From NCBI GenBank assembly GCA_964518335.1, contig CAZFDT010000005.1:62001-126000 (forward strand): a DNA stretch of 64,000 nt, read 5' to 3'. Source of the DNA: CAZFDT01 sp964518335 (GTDB taxonomy: Bacteria; Planctomycetota; Phycisphaerae; Phycisphaerales; Phycisphaeraceae). The notes beneath the pieces are model-generated. The model made no database searches. It saw only the letters and a list, made by a program, of their open reading frames with translations, and was not told where the DNA came from. A program made the translations under genes and the position numbers. Numbering within the stretch: the stretch's first letter is position 1; every line of letters begins with the position of its first letter. Below are positions 60,292 through 64,000 of this stretch, one piece after another.

Positions 60292-60903
60292 TCACTTTCT
60301 GCGACGCGACGCGATCAGGACACCGCCCATCGCCGCGAGTGCCAGCGAAGCGGGCTCAGGAATAGGCAGGGGTATCTGGAACGTCGCTCCATCGAATCGA
60401 TAGCTGGAGGTCGTTCCGCCATTGGTGCCGTTTCCGCCTGTGAGGACCACTGCGGTATTCGCCGGGATCGTCACACTGGGTCCAGTCACGGTGTTTCCTA
60501 GACTGACATAGGTTGTGAACGCTGACGAGGAAAGGATTAGCTCCTCGGTAGTGCCGCCCTGAAAGAGAACCAATTGCGTCAGCTTCACAGGTTTGTCCCA
60601 CGTGAAGGAAACCGCCTCACCTGCGTCGACGTTTGTGCCGGTGCCACCATTAATCCCAAGATGCGTCGCAAAATTGATGCTGGTGCCGCTCACAACCGCA
60701 ACCGTCATCGTTGCGGTTTCACCAGTGACCGGATCGGTGAATGCTTTGCTTGCCGATGTGCTGTTGGTTGTGTCGTTGGGGAATCCAAAGGAGGTCCACC
60801 AGGTCGTGATGATGACATCAGCGGATACCTGAGGGACTGAAATCAAAACCATGGTTACAGCGACTGCTGCAATCGCGAGCGTTTTCATTTGGTTCTCCTT
60901 CAT
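60292..60903 (-). CDS. PEP-CTERM protein of unknown function
   Basis: The 203-residue protein has a signal peptide (to VSA) and ends with IPEPASLALAAMGGVLIA followed by SRRRK, a clear PEP-CTERM tail. The body is Gly/Thr-rich and beta-structured, with SFTWDKPVKLTQLVLFQGG in the middle. Two start codons, ATG 60903 and ATG 60888, each have their own Shine-Dalgarno (AAGGAGG seven bases before the first, AAGGAG before the second); both keep the signal peptide. Probably exported to the cell surface through an exosortase system. Confidence 0.82.
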   Translation of the reverse strand: MKENQMKTLAIAAVAVTMVLISVPQVSADVIITTWWTSFGFPNDTTNSTSASKAFTDPVTGETATMTVAVVSGTSINFATHLGINGGTGTNVDAGEAVSFTWDKPVKLTQLVLFQGGTTEELILSSSAFTTYVSLGNTVTGPSVTIPANTAVVLTGGNGTNGGTTSSYRFDGATFQIPLPIPEPASLALAAMGGVLIASRRRK

Positions 60904-60960
60904 TGCCTGTCCTCCTTCAGCTGACGGTCGAAATGGACCAATGCAGTTTGGGTAAGGCGA

Positions 60961-61995
60961 TTACGAAACGGGCGGCGGCGCGAACGTCGCGCCGGGTTCG
61001 AACCGAAATGGGAGCCGCACTGCCGGAACAGGTCGGCTTGGAAACTCAATCTTGCGCAGCAAAGACTTGACCGCCTCGATCCCCATCTCACGGAACGGGA
61101 TCTCGGCGTGAGAGACGGGCGTGAGGCTGCGCGGTCCGCCCTCGGAGAACATCACGACGGAAAGGTCCTTGGGCACGCGAAGTCCACAGTTCAAGGCGAT
61201 GAGCATCACCCGCTCCCAATGCCCATAGGTCAGGATGGCTGTCGGTCGCTGCGGCGATTGCAGCAGGGCCGCAAGCCCCGGAATCGCATACGCGTGGTCG
61301 CCAGCGCCAGGCTTACAGATCAGGTGTTGCGGTGAAAGCCCGGCCTGAAGCATGGCCGACCGATAGCCCTCCAGCCGATCACGGACGCTGAAGTGGGCCT
61401 GAGCCAGTTGATCCTCGCTGTGCGTTGGATCCAGATAGAGGATCCGCCTGTGCCCAGCCTCGATCAGGCGGTGCGTCGCCAACTCACCGCCTGCCACGTC
61501 GTCTGGATAGACACAGTCATGCTCGGCCTTGGCATTAATCCAGATCGCGGGAATCTTGTACCGCTCGATAAGTTCGGGCAACGGAGATGGAGCGTGTTCG
61601 GCGTAGTTGATGACTAGGCCGTCACAGGCCATTTCACGCAGGAGGTGTGGAACCTGCGATTCGTCGGACAGCCATTCGTCGGGGACGCGGGCGACCGCAA
61701 GGTACATGTCATAGTCGTGCAGGGCGTCGAGGATGCCGTTGTAGAGGCGAGTCGAAAGGACGCTGTTGCCACCCACGGTGGCGAGAACCATTCCCACGCA
61801 CCCATGCCGACCGGTAGAAATCGCACGGGCGGCTGCGTTGCGACGGTAGCCCAGTTCCAGCGCGACTCGTCGAATGCGATCAGCACGTTTGACCGCATCA
61901 CGACGGGTCGCCTGATAGGTCCCGCTAAGGACGCGCGAGACGGTGCCGTCTGTAACTCCAGACATTTGCGCTATTTGCGTTATGGTAACCGACAT
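60961..61995 (-). CDS. LacI-family transcriptional regulator
   Basis: ATG 61995 with GAGG six bases upstream gives 344 residues. The longer open frame up to 63810 is antisense to the sulfatase and is rejected. Residues 1-55 are a LacI HTH (ITQIAQMSGVTDGTVSRVLS, then YRRNAAARAISTG with the hinge). The rest is a periplasmic-binding-protein-like effector domain (MVLATVGGNSVLSTRLYNGI, DGLVINYAEHAPSPL, AGHRRILYLDPTHSEDQ, MFSEGGPRSLTPV), which senses a sugar. It is divergent to the sulfatase across 159 bases and likely controls it and perhaps neighbouring operons. Effector unknown. Confidence 0.88.
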   Translation of the reverse strand: MSVTITQIAQMSGVTDGTVSRVLSGTYQATRRDAVKRADRIRRVALELGYRRNAAARAISTGRHGCVGMVLATVGGNSVLSTRLYNGILDALHDYDMYLAVARVPDEWLSDESQVPHLLREMACDGLVINYAEHAPSPLPELIERYKIPAIWINAKAEHDCVYPDDVAGGELATHRLIEAGHRRILYLDPTHSEDQLAQAHFSVRDRLEGYRSAMLQAGLSPQHLICKPGAGDHAYAIPGLAALLQSPQRPTAILTYGHWERVMLIALNCGLRVPKDLSVVMFSEGGPRSLTPVSHAEIPFREMGIEAVKSLLRKIEFPSRPVPAVRLPFRFEPGATFAPPPVS

Positions 61996-62028
61996 GCCAG
62001 ACCTCGGACAGCAACGTCGCGGCGATAA

Positions 62029-62053
62029 TTCAGACGCCTTAACTTTCAGACGC
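62029..62053. repeat. Two TTCAGACGC direct repeats in the LacI/sulfatase intergenic region
   Basis: TTCAGACGC occurs exactly at 62029-62037 and 62045-62053, 16 bases start to start, just downstream of the regulator promoter. This could be a tandem binding site for the regulator or a chance duplication. Confidence 0.35.
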
Positions 62054-62058
62054 TTGCA

Positions 62059-62087
62059 ATTCTGACCGAACTCGCTCACAATGTCAA
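62059..62087 (-). promoter_or_regulatory. Sigma70-type promoter of the LacI regulator
   Basis: On the minus strand TTGACA (62087-62082) and CAGAAT (62064-62059) are 17 bases apart, followed by a leader of about 60 bases carrying the two TTCAGACGC repeats. The -10 matches consensus at four of six positions. Confidence 0.55.
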
Positions 62088-62154
62088 GAGGTCGTTGCCC
62101 GGCTAACCCAAAATGGTTTGAATTCCGTCCTCCTGCCCTCGCCGTGACGTGCCC

Positions 62155-63735
62155 ATGACCCGGCCCAACATCCTCTGGATTCTCAGTGATCAGCACCACG
62201 CGGCTTGCTGGGGGGCCGGCGGCCGATCCGACGTGCATACTCCGGCCCTCGACCGGCTTTCGGCCGAGGGAACGACGTTCACCAGTGCCTACTGCAACAA
62301 CCCCATCTGTGCCCCCAGCCGCTGCAGCATGATCGCCGGGCAATACCCGCATACCACGGGGATCACCGGCAACGACATCTACGACCTGCCCCTGGATCCG
62401 CCCGTTCACCGGACGGCACCGCAGCTGCTCCGCCAACTGGGCTACCAGACCGCCCTGGTCGGCAAGGGCCACATGATCAAGCGGTGGGACGACGCTGGCT
62501 TTGAGATCGCCCGTCACTGCGACCTGGCCTCGTGTGACAAGGGCGACCCGACGACCGTCGAGTATTTCCGGTATCTGGTCGATCAGGGCGTAGCCGATGA
62601 GTTCGACTACGGCACGCGTTTCCCTGGGCAGCCCGGCTATCGGATGGAGCGCTTCGTCAGCCGGCTTGCGGAGGAGCACACGACCGAAGCATGGACCGGT
62701 CGGACGGGGCTGGACACCATCAAGCGCATGCAGGCCGACCCCCACGGCCGGCCGTGGATGATGCAGTTGTCCTTTCAGCGGCCGCACGACCCCCTGTGCA
62801 TTCCGCCGCAGCGAATCGACGAGTACGATCCGGCGAGCCTTCAACTGCCGGCCAACATCAGCGACTACTTCGAGCAGCGATTCGAAGGCAAGCCCCCACA
62901 CATGCGCGATTACGCCCGGGCGGGCACGATGGGCTATCCCTATCGCCCCCGCGACGAAGACGACCTCCGCGGGCAACTGGCGTACTACTACACGCTCATC
63001 ACGATGATCGATCATCAGATCGGGCTGGTCATCGATCACCTGAAGCGCAGCGGCCAGTACGAAAACACACTGATCATCTACGCCGCGGACCACGGCGACT
63101 TGGCGGGCGAACACGGGCTGATCCTGAAGAACTTCGGGATCTACGAGGCGGTACACCGCGTGCCGCTGATCGTGAAGTGGCCCGCGGGGGGGCTGACGGC
63201 GACGCCGCCGGGGGGCAAGTGCAGCGGGATGCGCGAGCTGGTGGACCTGTACCCGACGATGCTCACCGCGGCAGGCGCCCCGGTCCCCAGCGCCGCCGAG
63301 GGCATTGCCCTTCAGTGCGGCGACGCCGGCAAGCGAGACCACACCGTGTGCCTGTACGACTTCATTCCGTTCCAGCCGTGCAGCGTCGCGGTCCGCGACA
63401 GTCGGCACCGGCTCGTGCTCTATCCCTGGCAACCCAGCGACGGCAGGATGACCGGCGAACTCTACGACCATGACGACGACCCCGGCGAACTGAACAACCG
63501 CTTCGACGATTGCAGCTACGCCGACGTTCGCTTGCGTCTGACTGAGCACATCCTCACGCACATGAGCCATTTCCGGCGGATTCACAGCATGCACGACGAC
63601 CCCAAGGCTTTGGGTCCATGGGCGAGCGTGCTCGTGCAGCAGAAGGGCGTGGTGTATTCCCAACTCCAGCGACGGCCAGCGACCAGCGACGCGCCAACGT
63701 CGGAGCCCGTCGGCGTGCTGAGGAGTCCGCATTGA
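62155..63735 (+). CDS. Sulfatase (type I, Cys-type)
   Basis: ATG 62155 gives 526 residues; GTG 62149 is in frame and neither has a good ribosome-binding site. The Cys-type motif CAPSR (Cys about residue 52) is the site for formylglycine formation. RPNILWILSDQHH supplies the first metal ligands and YAADHGDLAGEHG the later ones, both as in the sulfatase family. No signal peptide is seen, so it either acts in the cytoplasm or on imported sulfated oligomers. The gene is divergent from the LacI regulator and is coupled to the next gene by overlap of its TGA with that gene's TTG start. Confidence 0.88.
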   Translation: MTRPNILWILSDQHHAACWGAGGRSDVHTPALDRLSAEGTTFTSAYCNNPICAPSRCSMIAGQYPHTTGITGNDIYDLPLDPPVHRTAPQLLRQLGYQTALVGKGHMIKRWDDAGFEIARHCDLASCDKGDPTTVEYFRYLVDQGVADEFDYGTRFPGQPGYRMERFVSRLAEEHTTEAWTGRTGLDTIKRMQADPHGRPWMMQLSFQRPHDPLCIPPQRIDEYDPASLQLPANISDYFEQRFEGKPPHMRDYARAGTMGYPYRPRDEDDLRGQLAYYYTLITMIDHQIGLVIDHLKRSGQYENTLIIYAADHGDLAGEHGLILKNFGIYEAVHRVPLIVKWPAGGLTATPPGGKCSGMRELVDLYPTMLTAAGAPVPSAAEGIALQCGDAGKRDHTVCLYDFIPFQPCSVAVRDSRHRLVLYPWQPSDGRMTGELYDHDDDPGELNNRFDDCSYADVRLRLTEHILTHMSHFRRIHSMHDDPKALGPWASVLVQQKGVVYSQLQRRPATSDAPTSEPVGVLRSPH

Positions 63736-64000
63736 ATCGCAACCGCACACTCGCCGCCGTACTTGTCGCCATGCTGCCGCTCTCGCACGCCGCGATCGCG
63801 ATCGAGCCAATGACGCAGCCCCTTGATGCCCGAACGATCCCGGAGTCCGATTACGTGATAGTGCGCGACGGCCACCTCTTCAGCCAGGGCCGGCGGCAGC
63901 GCTACTGGGCGGTGATCGGCAAGCTCTTCGCCAGCGCCAACGTCAAGGCGACGGACTCGCCCCAAGCTGCCGCCGAGAAGACTCGGCTGGCTCGCGCCGG
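63732..64000 (+). CDS. Secreted GH5-like glycoside hydrolase, 3' truncated by window
   Basis: A TTG start at 63732 overlaps the sulfatase stop (TTGA), with GAGGAG upstream. The 89 visible residues begin with a signal peptide (MNRNRTLAAVLVAMLPLSHA, then AIA). Then comes DYVIVRDGHLFSQGRRQRYW followed by AVIGKLFASANVKATDSPQA, close in pattern to the opening of cellulase/GH5-like proteins (DGH..l.GkRvRFwGvN.........A). Only the start is present, so the family is an inference. It is translationally coupled to the sulfatase and likely acts on the same sulfated polymer. Confidence 0.55.
   Translation, partial: MNRNRTLAAVLVAMLPLSHAAIAIEPMTQPLDARTIPESDYVIVRDGHLFSQGRRQRYWAVIGKLFASANVKATDSPQAAAEKTRLARA

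Noticed and set aside
61996..63810. N-terminal extension of the LacI regulator to 949 residues
   Set aside because: The extra part is antisense to the sulfatase, has no domain, and a proper start with GAGG exists at 61995.
1..64000. CRISPR arrays, rRNA or tRNA genes
   Set aside because: No regularly spaced repeats and no tRNA- or rRNA-like segments were noticed when reading either strand; a tRNAscan/CRISPR search was not possible here.

Overview
The window looks like a chromosomal segment of a high-GC planctomycete, most likely of the Phycisphaerae type. The supporting marks are PEP-CTERM tails (genes ending at 949 and 60292), a DUF1559-style prepilin-like protein, a Cys-type sulfatase, prenyltransferase-repeat/DUF4159 proteins, several GTG/TTG starts, and a remnant of the integrase-type transposase common in that phylum. 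Identifications are by reading protein motifs; no database search was possible.

Layout. (1) 1-1823: 3' end of a PEP-CTERM beta-strand-repeat protein and a secreted PDZ protein. (2) 17433 down to 1845, minus strand: one long sugar operon. It runs from a DapA-fold lyase of the N-acetylneuraminate lyase type, a NanM-like mutarotase and an SSS symporter, through a secreted glycosidase-like protein, an ABC sugar importer (two permeases and a binding protein, no ATPase), a rhamnulokinase-like FGGY kinase, a pair of amidohydrolase-fold proteins and a fucose/arabinose-type isomerase, to two ATC-hydrolase-like proteins, one fused to a sialyltransferase-like domain. (3) 17591-36493: two divergent blocks rich in BNR (sialidase-fold) proteins and parallel beta-helix proteins, plus an FG-GAP lipoprotein, a GT39-like membrane protein and two alpha/alpha-toroid proteins. 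(4) 36494-39396: a disturbed, more AT-rich patch with an internally deleted transposase, a strong hairpin and two abutting, apparently 5'-truncated genes, one CHAT-protease-like. (5) 59424 down to 39397, minus strand: a second long operon, mostly with 4-bp stop/start overlaps. It carries an oligogalacturonate-lyase-like propeller, beta-helix proteins, a GH28-like enzyme, FG-GAP and PQQ-propeller proteins, a mutarotase-fold protein, a metallophosphoesterase, and a large swivelling-dikinase protein fused to an EMC3/DUF106-like membrane domain. (6) 59512-64000: a pseudopilin-like protein, a PEP-CTERM protein, a LacI regulator divergent from a sulfatase, and the start of a GH5-like secreted protein.

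Taken together the genes describe saccharolytic life on complex, probably acidic or deoxy-sugar-rich polysaccharides such as pectin, sulfated glycans and sialylated glycans: secreted depolymerases, importers, then isomerase/kinase/lyase catabolism. A 9-base motif, TTGTCAACA, lies in three of the promoter regions. In two of them it overlaps a near-consensus -35 with 17-bp spacing, which suggests shared control. The least conventional items are the dikinase/EMC3-like fusion translationally coupled to a phosphoesterase, the ATC-hydrolase/sialyltransferase-like fusion, and the rearranged patch with the CHAT-like gene.
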